From JBBQER01 sp038320885 (GTDB lineage: Bacteria > Actinomycetota > Acidimicrobiia > IMCC26256 > PALSA-610): 64,000 bases of DNA. Each line of letters begins with the position of its first letter. Position 1 is the first letter of the stretch. This document shows, piece by piece, positions 44,771 through 52,618 of this stretch. Location of the stretch: NCBI GenBank assembly GCA_038320885.1, contig JBBQER010000002.1, positions 1-64,000 on the forward strand. The letters run 5' to 3'. The notes under the pieces are model-generated. The model saw only the letters and a program-made list of their open reading frames with translations. It was not told the DNA's origin and ran no database searches. The position numbers were made by a program, and so were the translations under genes.

Positions 44771-45843
44771 CGCGCCCGCTCCGGAAGCAACAGGTGGCTG
44801 TCGCCGAACTCGTGCCACAGGTACCCGGCGCGATGCGCCTCGGCGTACGCACGCTCCAGCGCGGGCCGTCCGGCAATCGCTTCGAGCATGAGCAGGTGCG
44901 TGGCTTCCGGTTCGTGCCAACCGGTGAGCAGCCCGTCGACCGCGTGCACGCCGCGCTCGGGCGTGACGACGACCTCGGTCCACCCAACGCCTGGATGCGT
45001 GACGCCGCGTGCATCGGTGACGGTCTCGAGCGCGCGGACCACGGTGGTACCGGCCGCGATCACGCGGCCACCCGCCTGGTGCACGGCGTTGACGTGCGCG
45101 GCCGTCGCGTCGGACACGCGGTAGCGCTCGGGATACGGCATCTCATGAGCTTCGAGCGAGGAGACACCAGTGTGCAAGAGGACCGGCACGATTGTGACAC
45201 CCCGGCGGGCGAGGTCGACGACGATCTCGGCCGTGAACGGGCGGGACGCGCTCGGCATCTCGGCGCTGCCCGGCTCGACCCCGAAGACCTGCTGGTACGC
45301 GCTCAGCGGCCAGTTGCCGGGAGCGTGCTTGTAGCGGATCGGCTCGCCATAGCGGGCCAGGTGGTCGAGCACGGTCGCATCAAGGTGCGGCGACGCGAGC
45401 CACAGCCGCCGCGAGTCGGCGAAGCGCTCGAAGAGGTGCACGTGCCCACCACCCGCGAGGGTGATGTCGGCGCCGGTGAGGTCGCCGAAGAACGGGACCG
45501 TCGTGTCGCCGGCAGGCGCGCGGGCTTCGACGAGCCAGAGGCCGCCGGGCATCTCGGTGGAGAAGTGGATCCGCAGCGCGCGGCCGTTGGCCGAGGTGCC
45601 GTCGATCGCAGCGGGAATCGTCGCCGAGGTGTTGACGACGAGCGCGTCGCCGGCGCGCAGCATGCTGGGCAGATCGCGGAACGTCACGTGCTCGACGTCG
45701 GTGTCGCCGTTCGACACGAGGAGTCGCACGTTGTCGCGACCGCGTCCCCATACCTCGGGCGGCTCGTGCGCTTCCAGCGAGAGATCGAGCGGGATCGCCA
45801 GCGCCGACGCGACCGGCGCCGGGGGCTCCAGCACCATGGTCAT
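44767..45843 (-). CDS. QueA-like S-adenosylmethionine:tRNA ribosyltransferase-isomerase family protein
   Basis: A 358-residue protein of the QueA family: VRLLVSNGDTDVEHVTFRDL, DALVVNTSATIPAAIDG, GEPIRYKH...WPLSAYQQVFG and RVIAAGTTVVRALETV are recognisable family blocks. True QueA makes epoxyqueuosine in tRNA, but no other queuosine gene is here, and the gene is overlapped on both sides by an SDR and a SufR-like regulator. A specialised, non-tRNA role is possible. Confidence 0.82.
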   Translation of the reverse strand: MTMVLEPPAPVASALAIPLDLSLEAHEPPEVWGRGRDNVRLLVSNGDTDVEHVTFRDLPSMLRAGDALVVNTSATIPAAIDGTSANGRALRIHFSTEMPGGLWLVEARAPAGDTTVPFFGDLTGADITLAGGGHVHLFERFADSRRLWLASPHLDATVLDHLARYGEPIRYKHAPGNWPLSAYQQVFGVEPGSAEMPSASRPFTAEIVVDLARRGVTIVPVLLHTGVSSLEAHEMPYPERYRVSDATAAHVNAVHQAGGRVIAAGTTVVRALETVTDARGVTHPGVGWTEVVVTPERGVHAVDGLLTGWHEPEATHLLMLEAIAGRPALERAYAEAHRAGYLWHEFGDSHLLLPERAR

Positions 45844-46532
45844 GACACGACCTCCGCGGCCCGGACCCGCCCACTGGGATGGTCTCCGTTGATCAATGCG
45901 ACCAGATTGGGCACGACGTCCGCAGGCAGCGGCCGGTCGGAGATGTCTTCGCCGGGAAACGCGTCTTGGTGCATCTCGGTGCGCATGTCGCCGGGATCGA
46001 CCACCAGCACGCGTACGTTCGGTTGCTCGGCGGCGAGGACAGCGGACAGCTGGTCGAACGCAGCCTTCGACGAGCCGTAACCGCCCCAACTCTCGTACGC
46101 CTCGACCGCGGCGTCGGACGTGACGTTCACGATTGTTCCGCCCGAAGCTGCGAGAAGTGAGAGCAGCAGTTGCGTCAGCGCGAGCGGTGCCACCACGTTG
46201 ACCTCGTAGATGCGCCGGAACACGTCGAGGCTGATGTCGGCGAGCGCCGGCAACGGGCTCTCGCCCAAGGTGCTCGCGTTGTTCACGAGCAGGTCGAGGC
46301 GCCCGAGCGCCTGCACGGCTTCGACGAGCTGGGCGCGGTGCGTCGGGTCGGCGACGTCGCCGGGGATCGAGACGACGGCGGTGCGTTCGGCCAGCGCCGA
46401 CGCGGCCGGCTCGAGGCAGTCGGCCCGGCGGGCGTCGATCACGAGCGCCCACCCGTCGTCGGCCAGGGCATCCGCCAGCGCCCGGCCCAGGCCCTGCGAC
46501 GCCCCGGTGATGAGTGCGACTCGTTGGTTCAT
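45840..46532 (-). CDS. Short-chain dehydrogenase/reductase
   Basis: A 230-residue SDR: TGASQGLG, then DVADP, NNAS (variant of NNAG), NVTSDAA and YGSSK for the serine, tyrosine and lysine. It is the first gene of the SDR, QueA-like, regulator operon; its stop overlaps the next ATG. The promoter region just upstream carries the palindrome AAGTAGTTACTACTT. Confidence 0.87.
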   Translation of the reverse strand: MNQRVALITGASQGLGRALADALADDGWALVIDARRADCLEPAASALAERTAVVSIPGDVADPTHRAQLVEAVQALGRLDLLVNNASTLGESPLPALADISLDVFRRIYEVNVVAPLALTQLLLSLLAASGGTIVNVTSDAAVEAYESWGGYGSSKAAFDQLSAVLAAEQPNVRVLVVDPGDMRTEMHQDAFPGEDISDRPLPADVVPNLVALINGDHPSGRVRAAEVVS

Positions 46533-46574
46533 GGCGAACCTCCTGACTCTGCCTAGGAAGGTACCACAAAGAAC

Positions 46575-46589
46575 AAGTAGTTACTACTT
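46575..46589. promoter_or_regulatory. Palindromic operator candidate
   Basis: AAGTAGT-T-ACTACTT is a perfect 7-bp inverted repeat in an unusually A+T-rich patch between the divergent SDR (start 46532) and methyltransferase (start 46627). It lies 43-57 bp upstream of the SDR ATG. The SufR-like regulator encoded at the end of that operon is the likely ligand. Confidence 0.6.
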
Positions 46590-46626
46590 CTATTCCGCGA
46601 GGCGAGCGCGGGGGTGAGAATGCGGC

Positions 46627-47370
46627 GTGGCCACCCGGGAGCGCGCGGACTACGGGTTCGACTCGCCGTACGTGCCGATCTTCCTCTGCGGGTGGGGCGC
46701 GCTGTTGATCGTGGGCGGCATCGTCTTGCTGGTGACGATCGGGCCCCGGCCCGCGACCGTGCCGCTCGCGATCGGGCTGTTCACGCTGCTGAGCGGGCTC
46801 AGCTTCGTCTACACGACCCGGCGCGGGAAGCTCGCGGTCTGGACCGAGCTCCTCGCCGCACTCCCCTTCGATGGCGACGAGACGATCGTCGACCTGGGCT
46901 GTGGCCGCGGCGCGGTGTTGGTGCGGGCCGCGCGACGTGTGCCGCGTGGCCGGGCGGTCGGCGTCGACATCTGGCGACGGGTCGATCAGACGGGCAATAA
47001 CTCCGACGCGACGCGCCGCAATCTCGCGATTGAGGGCGTGATCGACCAGGCGCGTTTGTGCACCGGCGACATGCGAGCGCTGCCGTTTGCAACCGGCGCC
47101 GCCGACGTCGTGGTGTCGAGCCTGGCCATCCACAACATCCCCGACGCCGAGGGCCGGCGGCGGGCGATCGAGGAGGCGTACCGCGCGGTGCGAATCGGCG
47201 GTCGCGTCCTCGTCGCCGATTTCCGGGCGACGGGCGAGTACGCCGAGACGCTGCGCGCGCTCGGCGTACTCGATGTTGCGACCCACAATCTCGGTTGGCG
47301 CTTCTGGTACGGCGGACCCTGGGCAGCGACGCGACTCGTCATCGCGACCAAAACCCCCGAACCGTCGTGA
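46627..47370 (+). CDS. Membrane-anchored SAM-dependent methyltransferase
   Basis: A 247-residue protein. Two N-terminal membrane helices (about 15-39 and 43-64) precede a class I methyltransferase: VDLGCGRGAVLV is motif I, GRAVGVDIW the acidic end of strand 2, VVVSSLAIHNI motif II and IGGRVLVADF motif III. Membrane anchoring suggests a lipid or quinone substrate. GTG 46627 is the start. Confidence 0.84.
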   Translation: MATRERADYGFDSPYVPIFLCGWGALLIVGGIVLLVTIGPRPATVPLAIGLFTLLSGLSFVYTTRRGKLAVWTELLAALPFDGDETIVDLGCGRGAVLVRAARRVPRGRAVGVDIWRRVDQTGNNSDATRRNLAIEGVIDQARLCTGDMRALPFATGAADVVVSSLAIHNIPDAEGRRRAIEEAYRAVRIGGRVLVADFRATGEYAETLRALGVLDVATHNLGWRFWYGGPWAATRLVIATKTPEPS

Positions 47371-47421
47371 GTGAGGCATGCATGTGATGCCCCAGTCACG
47401 CCGGTTCGAGCTCGATGGGGG

Positions 47422-47889
47422 TTACGCGGCTTCGACTTTGAATACGGGGTAGCCGGGCGCGATGGCGGCGAGCTGGTCGTCGGAGGCGTCGGGGCCGACA
47501 CCGTCGAAGAACACGCCGACTTCCGCCTTCCAGTGGCGCAGGTAGTCACGGAGGATGTCGACCTTGTCGGCGGCGGCAACGGGGACGGCGCGGAACGCCT
47601 CCACCCGGCGTCCGACGCGCAGCTCGCCGGTTCCGGCGGCCTCGATGTTGCGGACCCACTGCGTGAGCCCGCGAGGGGCGACGAGGTAGCGGGCGCCGTC
47701 GTGGTGCAGGAGATTGACCGGCGTCTTGCGCCACTCCCCTGATGCGCGGCCCCGCACCCGGAGCTCGCGGGACCCGCGCACGCTCAGGCCGGCGCGGGTC
47801 AACCACACCACGAGCTTGTTGAACACGTTGCGGGTGAACCAGCCGGGCTGGAGGTAGCGGGGGCCGGCGGTGGTGGTGATGGCGGTCAT
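47422..47889 (-). CDS. Nitroreductase/deazaflavin (F420)-dependent, Ddn-like
   Basis: A 155-residue split-barrel protein: LRVRGRASGEWRKTPVNLL is the F420 phosphate-binding loop, followed by GARYLVAPRGLTQWVRNIEAAG and GTGELRVGRRVEAF. It is distinct from the gene at 4156. It is divergent from a TetR gene, and the gap contains two matching palindromes, so it is probably the TetR target. Confidence 0.85.
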   Translation of the reverse strand: MTAITTTAGPRYLQPGWFTRNVFNKLVVWLTRAGLSVRGSRELRVRGRASGEWRKTPVNLLHHDGARYLVAPRGLTQWVRNIEAAGTGELRVGRRVEAFRAVPVAAADKVDILRDYLRHWKAEVGVFFDGVGPDASDDQLAAIAPGYPVFKVEAA

Positions 47890-47913
47890 GGCGGGTCCTT
47901 CCTCGGGGTCGAG

Positions 47914-47997
47914 CGAGAGCACTGCTCTCGATTGCAGTGTGATCGCCTCGAGCCCACTTGTCAAGAGCAGTGCTCTCGATTCGTGGCAGTGCTCTCG
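47914..47997. promoter_or_regulatory. TetR operator cluster
   Basis: CGAGAGCACTGCTCTCG (47914-47930) is a perfect 17-base palindrome. AGAGCAGTGCTCT (47964-47976) is a second with the same half-site, and CAGTGCTCTCGG (47986-47997) is a further half-site. They sit between the divergent Ddn-like gene and the TetR gene, where an autoregulatory TetR operator is expected. Confidence 0.7.
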
Positions 47998-48018
47998 GAT
48001 CAGGGCTACGCTCCGGGA

Positions 48019-48723
48019 ATGCCCACGACGTCAGCGCCGACCGCCCGGGACCGGGCCCGGGCCGAGCTCACCGACGAGATCAAGGCCGTTGCCCGCCGGC
48101 ATCTGGTGGAGCACGGCTCGGCGGCCCTGTCGTTGCGCGCGGTCGCCCGCGAGGTCGGCATGGTGTCGTCGGCCGTGTACCACTACTTCCCCAGCCGCGA
48201 CGAGCTGCTGACCGCGCTCATCGTCGACGCCTACAACGCGGTCGGCGCCGCTGCGGAAGACGCGCTCGCCGCGCACCGCCGCCGGGGCCCCGGCGCCCGC
48301 TGGCTCGGGGTGAGCCAGGCGATCCGAGCGTGGGCACTGGCGCATCCGCACGAGTACGCGCTCATCTACGGCAGCCCGGTGCTCGGCTACGCCGCGCCCC
48401 CGGACACGATCGACCCGGCCTCGCGCGTCGCGTTGGCACTCCTGCAGATCGTCGTGGACGGCGTCGCCACCGGCAAGATCGCCGACCGAGACGCGTCGTC
48501 GATACCCCGGGTCGTGCACGCCGACTTCGCCGGGCTCCGCGAGCTCGCGGCACCCGGCGTCTCCGATGCGGTGTTGTCTCGCACCTTGCTCGCGTGGTCA
48601 CAGTTGTTCGGCAGTATCAGCCTCGAGATGTTCGGCCATTTGCACAACGTGATCCACGACTACGACGCCTACTTCACGTTCCAGATGCGACGGACCGCCG
48701 AGTTCCTCGTCGAAGGGACGTGA
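48019..48723 (+). CDS. TetR/AcrR family transcriptional regulator
   Basis: A 234-residue TetR protein: the HTH is LSLRAVAREVGMVSSAVYHYFPSRDELLTALIVDAYN, and the C-terminal half resembles the WHG-type ligand domain with RAWALAHPHEYALIYGSPV. ATG 48019 matches family length. It is autoregulated if it binds the adjacent palindromes. A short acetyltransferase gene starts 4 bp after its stop. Confidence 0.9.
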   Translation: MPTTSAPTARDRARAELTDEIKAVARRHLVEHGSAALSLRAVAREVGMVSSAVYHYFPSRDELLTALIVDAYNAVGAAAEDALAAHRRRGPGARWLGVSQAIRAWALAHPHEYALIYGSPVLGYAAPPDTIDPASRVALALLQIVVDGVATGKIADRDASSIPRVVHADFAGLRELAAPGVSDAVLSRTLLAWSQLFGSISLEMFGHLHNVIHDYDAYFTFQMRRTAEFLVEGT

Positions 48724-48727
48724 CGCC

Positions 48728-49039
48728 ATGAGCCCCGAGCCCCACGCCCCGCTACCCGACGACGCGATCACCATTGCCGACAATCGCGACGCGAGCCGCT
48801 ACGAGCTGCGCGTCGGTGGCGAGCTGGCCGCCTACGTCACCTACCGGGTCTCGTCGGACCGCATCGCGTTCATCCACACCGAGACCCTCGACACATTCGA
48901 GGGCCACGGCATCGGAGGTCGCCTCGTACGGTTCGCGCTCGACGCCGCAAGCACCCGGGGCCTCCGGGTCATCCCGCGGTGCCCATTCGTGAAGCGCTAC
49001 ATCGCCGTGCACCCGGAGTATCAAGACCTCGTGGGCTAG
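48728..49039 (+). CDS. Small GNAT-like N-acetyltransferase (YjdJ/NATD1 type)
   Basis: A 103-residue protein with the compact Gcn5-like NatD fold: RYELRVGGELAAYVTYRV, FIHTETLDTFEGHGIGGRLVRFALDAA and VIPRCPFVKRYIAVHPEYQDL. The CP-F-x-K-x-Y-I motif is diagnostic for this short family. It is co-transcribed with the TetR gene. Substrate unknown. Confidence 0.87.
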   Translation: MSPEPHAPLPDDAITIADNRDASRYELRVGGELAAYVTYRVSSDRIAFIHTETLDTFEGHGIGGRLVRFALDAASTRGLRVIPRCPFVKRYIAVHPEYQDLVG

Positions 49040-49293
49040 CCGTTCGACGAGGTATTCGACTCGGTCCGAAGGGAGATCCGGTTCCGTGGGCTCAGCGCGG
49101 GCGACTGACACTTCGGGTGCCCGCACGAAGCGGTCATCCCGGTCTGCACATCGCTGCGGCTGACCGCGACGATACGGCGCTCGCACCAACAGGAGACCGG
49201 GAGCACACCCGAATCCGGCTTCACATTCATGAAGCCGTGGGCGTCGTAAACAAGCGGCGACGGCGCGTATCGGCGGTGTCGACTGGCAGTCAT
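49036..49293 (-). CDS. Small zinc-knuckle-like hypothetical protein
   Basis: An 85-residue protein with CWC at 35-37 and CGHPKC at 57-62, a plausible zinc site made of four cysteines and perhaps one histidine. The N-terminus SRHRRYAPSPLVYDAHG is basic, so nucleic-acid binding is possible. AAAGGA precedes ATG 49293. It converges on the acetyltransferase with a 4-bp stop overlap. Not recognised further. Confidence 0.55.
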   Translation of the reverse strand: MTASRHRRYAPSPLVYDAHGFMNVKPDSGVLPVSCWCERRIVAVSRSDVQTGMTASCGHPKCQSPALSPRNRISLRTESNTSSNG

Positions 49294-49575
49294 CGGTTCG
49301 AATTCCTTTCGCGACAAAATGGACCAGCCCCGCGGAATGTGTAGAGGAGTATGCCGAAAGACGGCGCAGAGCCGCCTCCCCCGAAGGAGTGAGTCACTTC
49401 GAGTGCACGCACGACGACCGAGCGCGACAAAACCGAGCGAGACCCCGGCACCGACGAGAACCACTCATGCAAAGGCTGGCTTTACCCACTCTGGTGGGCA
49501 AACATGCACGTAAGTCGGCAGGGATGCCGGCGGGGTGGCTACAGATTCAAACCCGTGGCGCTGTAGTCGCGCACT
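49294..49575 (-). other. Gene-free region with possible structured RNA
   Basis: No credible gene lies between 49294 and 49626. ACCCCGGCACCGAC (49442 region) can pair with two parts of the GTCGG...GCCGGCGGGGT stretch near 49514-49536, enclosing a CCCAC/GTGGG hairpin and two CATGCA words. CTACAG/CTGTAG (49539-49566) adds another stem. In minus orientation this would be the leader of the gene at 49293. I could not assign it to a known riboswitch. Confidence 0.35.
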
Positions 49576-49613
49576 CCGGGCCGGGGGCTGACGTGGGTCG
49601 GCTCCCGGCCCGG
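49576..49613 (-). terminator. 17-bp hairpin terminator after LuxR-type gene
   Basis: CCGGGCCGGGGGCTGAC pairs with GTCGGCTCCCGGCCCGG over a GTGG loop, with two G-U pairs and no mismatch. It begins 13 bases after the response regulator stop in the minus orientation. There is no U-tract. Confidence 0.72.
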
Positions 49614-49626
49614 CAGCGCAAATCAG

Positions 49627-50253
49627 CTACCCCGCGCTGACCCGCCGGAATCTCGGGTCGGCCGCGATCCGGGCGACCGCCTGCGCCCGCGAGCCGACAC
49701 CGGCCTTCTGAAAGATTGCCTTCAGGTGGCTCTTCACGGTGTGCTCGCTGATGGACAGCGCATCGGCCATGTCGCGGTTCGACAGGCCCTCGCCAAGGAA
49801 CGCCGCCACCTCGCTCTCGCGCGCCGTGAGGCCGAAATCGTGGCCGGGCCACGTGTAACCCCGCGGGCGGCGGAAGATCGGGCTGACCACGAGATCGCCG
49901 TCGGCGATGGCGAGCAACGCGTGCACCAGAGCCTCTGCGGGCTCCGACTTCGCGATCACGCCGCGCGCGCCCGCGGCGACTGCGGCCTCGCACTGCTCGC
50001 TCGTGATCGCCCACGTGTACACGACGACGGCGCCGATCCGCAGATCGCCCGCGAGCAGTCGCACCCGGTCGGGGCCGTTGCGCGGGTGCCCGTAGGTGTC
50101 GAACAGCGCGACGTCGACCGACTTGCGCGGGGTGCGCCCGACGTCGAGCTCGACGACGCGAATGCGATCGCGGAACGGATCGAGCAACGCGGCGAGCCCG
50201 CGGACGACGAGGTCGTAGTCGTTGACGATGGCGACGCGTTTGAGTCGCGTCAT
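49627..50253 (-). CDS. LuxR/NarL-type response regulator
   Basis: A 208-residue two-domain regulator. The receiver has VAIVNDYDLVVRGLAALL, a candidate phospho-acceptor in VALFDTYG, TWA at the threonine position and lysine in GVIAKSEPAEAL. The C-terminal HTH is LTARESEVAAFLGEGLSNRDMADALSISEHTVKSHLKAIFQKAG. Its start overlaps the stop of the PhyH gene (TAATG), so it is co-translated with that enzyme. The divergent kinase-like gene at 51188 is the likely partner. Confidence 0.88.
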   Translation of the reverse strand: MTRLKRVAIVNDYDLVVRGLAALLDPFRDRIRVVELDVGRTPRKSVDVALFDTYGHPRNGPDRVRLLAGDLRIGAVVVYTWAITSEQCEAAVAAGARGVIAKSEPAEALVHALLAIADGDLVVSPIFRRPRGYTWPGHDFGLTARESEVAAFLGEGLSNRDMADALSISEHTVKSHLKAIFQKAGVGSRAQAVARIAADPRFRRVSAG

Positions 50254-51134
50254 TACAACTCGCCGCGTGCCATCAGCTCGACCGGATCCTGCATGCGCAC
50301 CATGCCGAGATAGCCACCTCCGCGCGGAAGACTGTCGTGCATGGCATACCCGAGAAGCTCCTGCGCCACACGCGGAAGCGTCGCCGCGATCGCCGGTGGC
50401 GTCGAGAGATAGTTGTTCTCCTCGGTACGCAGCCAGCCGAGGCAGTAGCTGAGGTGCGCGCCGCGACGCGGGATATCGGTGACGTTCGCGCCGCCGGCGT
50501 GGATCGTGCCGCCCGTGTAGACGACGGCGGATCCCGCGGACATCTCCGCGTACGCGATCTCTTCGGGCCGGGGCGCGCGTTGCTGCAGCTGCTCGGTGGG
50601 CAGGAGCTGCCGATCAGGCCAGCGATGACTGCCCGGAACGATCCGCGTCGCTCCGTTCTCGCGTGTGAAATCGACGAACGCGATCACCGTGGCGAGCTGG
50701 AGCTCGGGTGCCGGCTTCGGCACGTCGCTCCATACCGCCTCGTCGCGATGAAGCCACTGCTCGTCGGATCCGGGACCACGTTGCAACAGATGCCCGAGGT
50801 TGAGCTGATAGCGCGCGCACGACGGCGCGAGGATCCGATCGCACAGTGCGAGAAGCAACGGATGGCACATGACGTCGACCGCGAAGGTCCGTGAGATGCC
50901 CGGCATCCCCGCGACCTGCTTCGTGAACCGGCCGTGAAACGCTTGCATGACCGGGTTGAACAGCGCCTCGTTCGGGTCGGCCGCGGCGACGGCATCCTCG
51001 ACCTCCGCGTTCACGTGGTCGACGACATCGAGTGAGAGCAACCCCTCGATGATCGCGGCGCCGTCGCGCTCGATCGCGGCGTGGATCGCATCGGGATCGC
51101 TGCCGCCGGTGAAGTGTTGGAGTGTGCCGTCCAT
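50253..51134 (-). CDS. Phytanoyl-CoA dioxygenase (PhyH) family protein
   Basis: A 293-residue Fe(II)/2-oxoglutarate oxygenase: WLHRDEAVW supplies H and D, GGTIHAGGANVTD the distal histidine, and RRGAHLSYCLGWLRTEENNYL the arginine strand, closely matching the ending of the PhyH protein at 17105 (LSWLRQEENQYL). Both belong to the same subfamily. It is followed by the response regulator and faces the kinase-like gene 53 bp away. Confidence 0.9.
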   Translation of the reverse strand: MDGTLQHFTGGSDPDAIHAAIERDGAAIIEGLLSLDVVDHVNAEVEDAVAAADPNEALFNPVMQAFHGRFTKQVAGMPGISRTFAVDVMCHPLLLALCDRILAPSCARYQLNLGHLLQRGPGSDEQWLHRDEAVWSDVPKPAPELQLATVIAFVDFTRENGATRIVPGSHRWPDRQLLPTEQLQQRAPRPEEIAYAEMSAGSAVVYTGGTIHAGGANVTDIPRRGAHLSYCLGWLRTEENNYLSTPPAIAATLPRVAQELLGYAMHDSLPRGGGYLGMVRMQDPVELMARGEL

Positions 51135-51187
51135 TTCAAGGAGGCTACGCCTGCAGTAACTTTGAGGCCTGTGCATGATCGTGCGCT

Positions 51188-52393
51188 GTGAGGCTCGGTA
51201 GGCGGAAAGCCGCGGGTCGTTCGACGACGGCCGGCTTCGTGGGGTGGCTCACCCTCGCCGGGATCATCGCGGTCCTGATCGCCGGCGCGGCCACCGCGGT
51301 TGCGGGTCACTCGGCCGGTGAGCGCGAAGCGATCGTCGACCTGCGCGCGAAGACACTGGGCCTCGCGCAGCTCCGAATCCAGCCCGCCGTCACCGATGCC
51401 CTGCTCACGGGCAACATCACGGCCGTCGGGGAAGTCGGCGCCGCCGTGCGGCACTACGTGCTCGACAATTCCGTGGCACGCGTGAAGATCTGGAACCGCG
51501 ACGGCACGATCGTCTACTCCGACGAGGCGCGCCTGATCGGCACCCACCAAGCGCTGCAAGGCAGTGAGCTCGCAACCATCCAGTCGAACGCCGTGCGCTC
51601 ACGGGTAAGCGACCCGTCGAGGCCCGAGAACCGGTTCGAGCGATCCGAGGGCAAGCTGCTCGAGGTCGATCTGCGGATCATCACGCCCAACCGGCAGCCG
51701 CTCGTGCTCGAGGTGTTCTATCGCTATGGCGCGGTCGAGTCCGCCGGCGGTCGCGTGTGGAATCGCTTCGCGCCGTTCGTGCTCGGCGCGTTGGTGGCGG
51801 CGGCGGTCGTGCTGATTCTCGTAGCGTCGCTACTTGCGCGGCGGCTACGTCGACGCAGCCGGGTTCCCGAAACCGTACCGTTCCCCCAAGATCCCATCTC
51901 GCAGGAACCGGTCGGGCCGGAACCGATCGGGCCGGAACCGGTCGGGCCGGAACCGGTCGTCGCAGAGTCGCTGGCGCCCTACATCGCGGCGTCCGCCGCG
52001 GAACCGGATCCCGGAACGCACCTGGTCGACGCGCTCTCGCTATTGGTCGCGCGTACGAACGGCGACGGCATCGCGAGCACGCTCGACACGCACGACGTGC
52101 ACAACACGATTCCACCCGCGGTGGCGGAGATGCTGTTCCGAGCGACGGAAGAGACCTTGCGCAACCACGATCGCGCGACGCCCGTGACGGTGCGCGTCTC
52201 CGACCGCGATCACGTCGCCACGCTCGACGTGATCGACCAGGCCGGGGCGGGCGAAGGGGCAGCCCACCCGACCGGGGGTCACCTCGACCTCGGGGCGCTC
52301 ACCGACCTGGTCGCCGACGCCGGCGGCCGGTTGGTGGTCGACGCGGCCGAGAACGGCGGTACGCGCGTGCACGTCGAAGTGCCGCTGCAGTGA
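51188..52393 (+). CDS. Histidine-kinase-like sensor lacking the phosphoacceptor helix
   Basis: A 401-residue membrane sensor: helix 1 about 16-39, extracytoplasmic domain about 40-193 with ARVKIWNRDGTIVYSD typical of sensor PAS-like folds, helix 2 about 194-217. A linker with repeats EPVGPEPIGPEPVGP (239-257) follows. The end is a NarL-family ATPase-like region: N-box FRATEETLRNHDRA, and GGHLDLGALTDLVADAGGRL then GGTRVHVEVPL. The HisKA_3 helix with the phospho-histidine (ERxRIARxLHD) is absent, and the G1 box is degenerate (DQAGAGEG). GTG 51188 is the start. Confidence 0.78.
   Translation: MRLGRRKAAGRSTTAGFVGWLTLAGIIAVLIAGAATAVAGHSAGEREAIVDLRAKTLGLAQLRIQPAVTDALLTGNITAVGEVGAAVRHYVLDNSVARVKIWNRDGTIVYSDEARLIGTHQALQGSELATIQSNAVRSRVSDPSRPENRFERSEGKLLEVDLRIITPNRQPLVLEVFYRYGAVESAGGRVWNRFAPFVLGALVAAAVVLILVASLLARRLRRRSRVPETVPFPQDPISQEPVGPEPIGPEPVGPEPVVAESLAPYIAASAAEPDPGTHLVDALSLLVARTNGDGIASTLDTHDVHNTIPPAVAEMLFRATEETLRNHDRATPVTVRVSDRDHVATLDVIDQAGAGEGAAHPTGGHLDLGALTDLVADAGGRLVVDAAENGGTRVHVEVPLQ
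51904..51959 (+). repeat. 15-bp tandem repeat, 3.7 copies
   Basis: The unit GGAACCGGTCGGGCC recurs at 51904, 51919 (one A for G), 51934 and, partly, 51949. It encodes the (E-P-V/I-G-P) linker of the sensor protein. Unit number is likely variable between strains. Confidence 0.85.
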
Positions 52394-52424
52394 ATCGCGT
52401 GAAGCGGGGACTCCGGAAGCCGCG

Positions 52425-52601
52425 TCAGGCGAGCGCGGCGCTGACCGACTGAGGATCCGCGGGCTCTGCCGGCTGCACGACGGGACGCTCGCCGTCGGCG
52501 ACGAGCTGCGCGACTTGGCGCATGGCTTCGTCGGCGGGAATGCCCATGCGCTCGGCCAGGATGACGATGTCCTTGGCGTCGGCAGCGCTTTGTGTCGTCA
52601 T
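52425..52601 (-). CDS. Small protein A, paralogue of 52785 gene
   Basis: A 58-residue protein whose first half, AKDIVILAERMGIPADEAMRQV, aligns with the AHDLVTLAQRMGIPVGEAVRLV of the next small gene. The second half is Pro/Ala-rich and ends QSVSAALA. The helix pair vaguely recalls the first two helices of ANTAR-type RNA-binding domains, but the third is missing. ATG 52601 follows CTCGAGG and lies 17 bases from the leader hairpin, as in the paralogue. Confidence 0.6.
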   Translation of the reverse strand: MTTQSAADAKDIVILAERMGIPADEAMRQVAQLVADGERPVVQPAEPADPQSVSAALA

Positions 52602-52618
52602 CTGGCCTCGAGAAGGGG

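Noticed and set aside
49440..49540. c-di-GMP-I (GEMM) or cobalamin riboswitch
   Set aside because: A GCAAAG-like word is present, but the conserved core strings and the tetraloop-receptor arrangement are missing, so no known class could be assigned.
51904..51959. CRISPR-like repeat array
   Set aside because: The 15-bp units are directly adjacent without spacers and encode an in-frame EPVGP linker.
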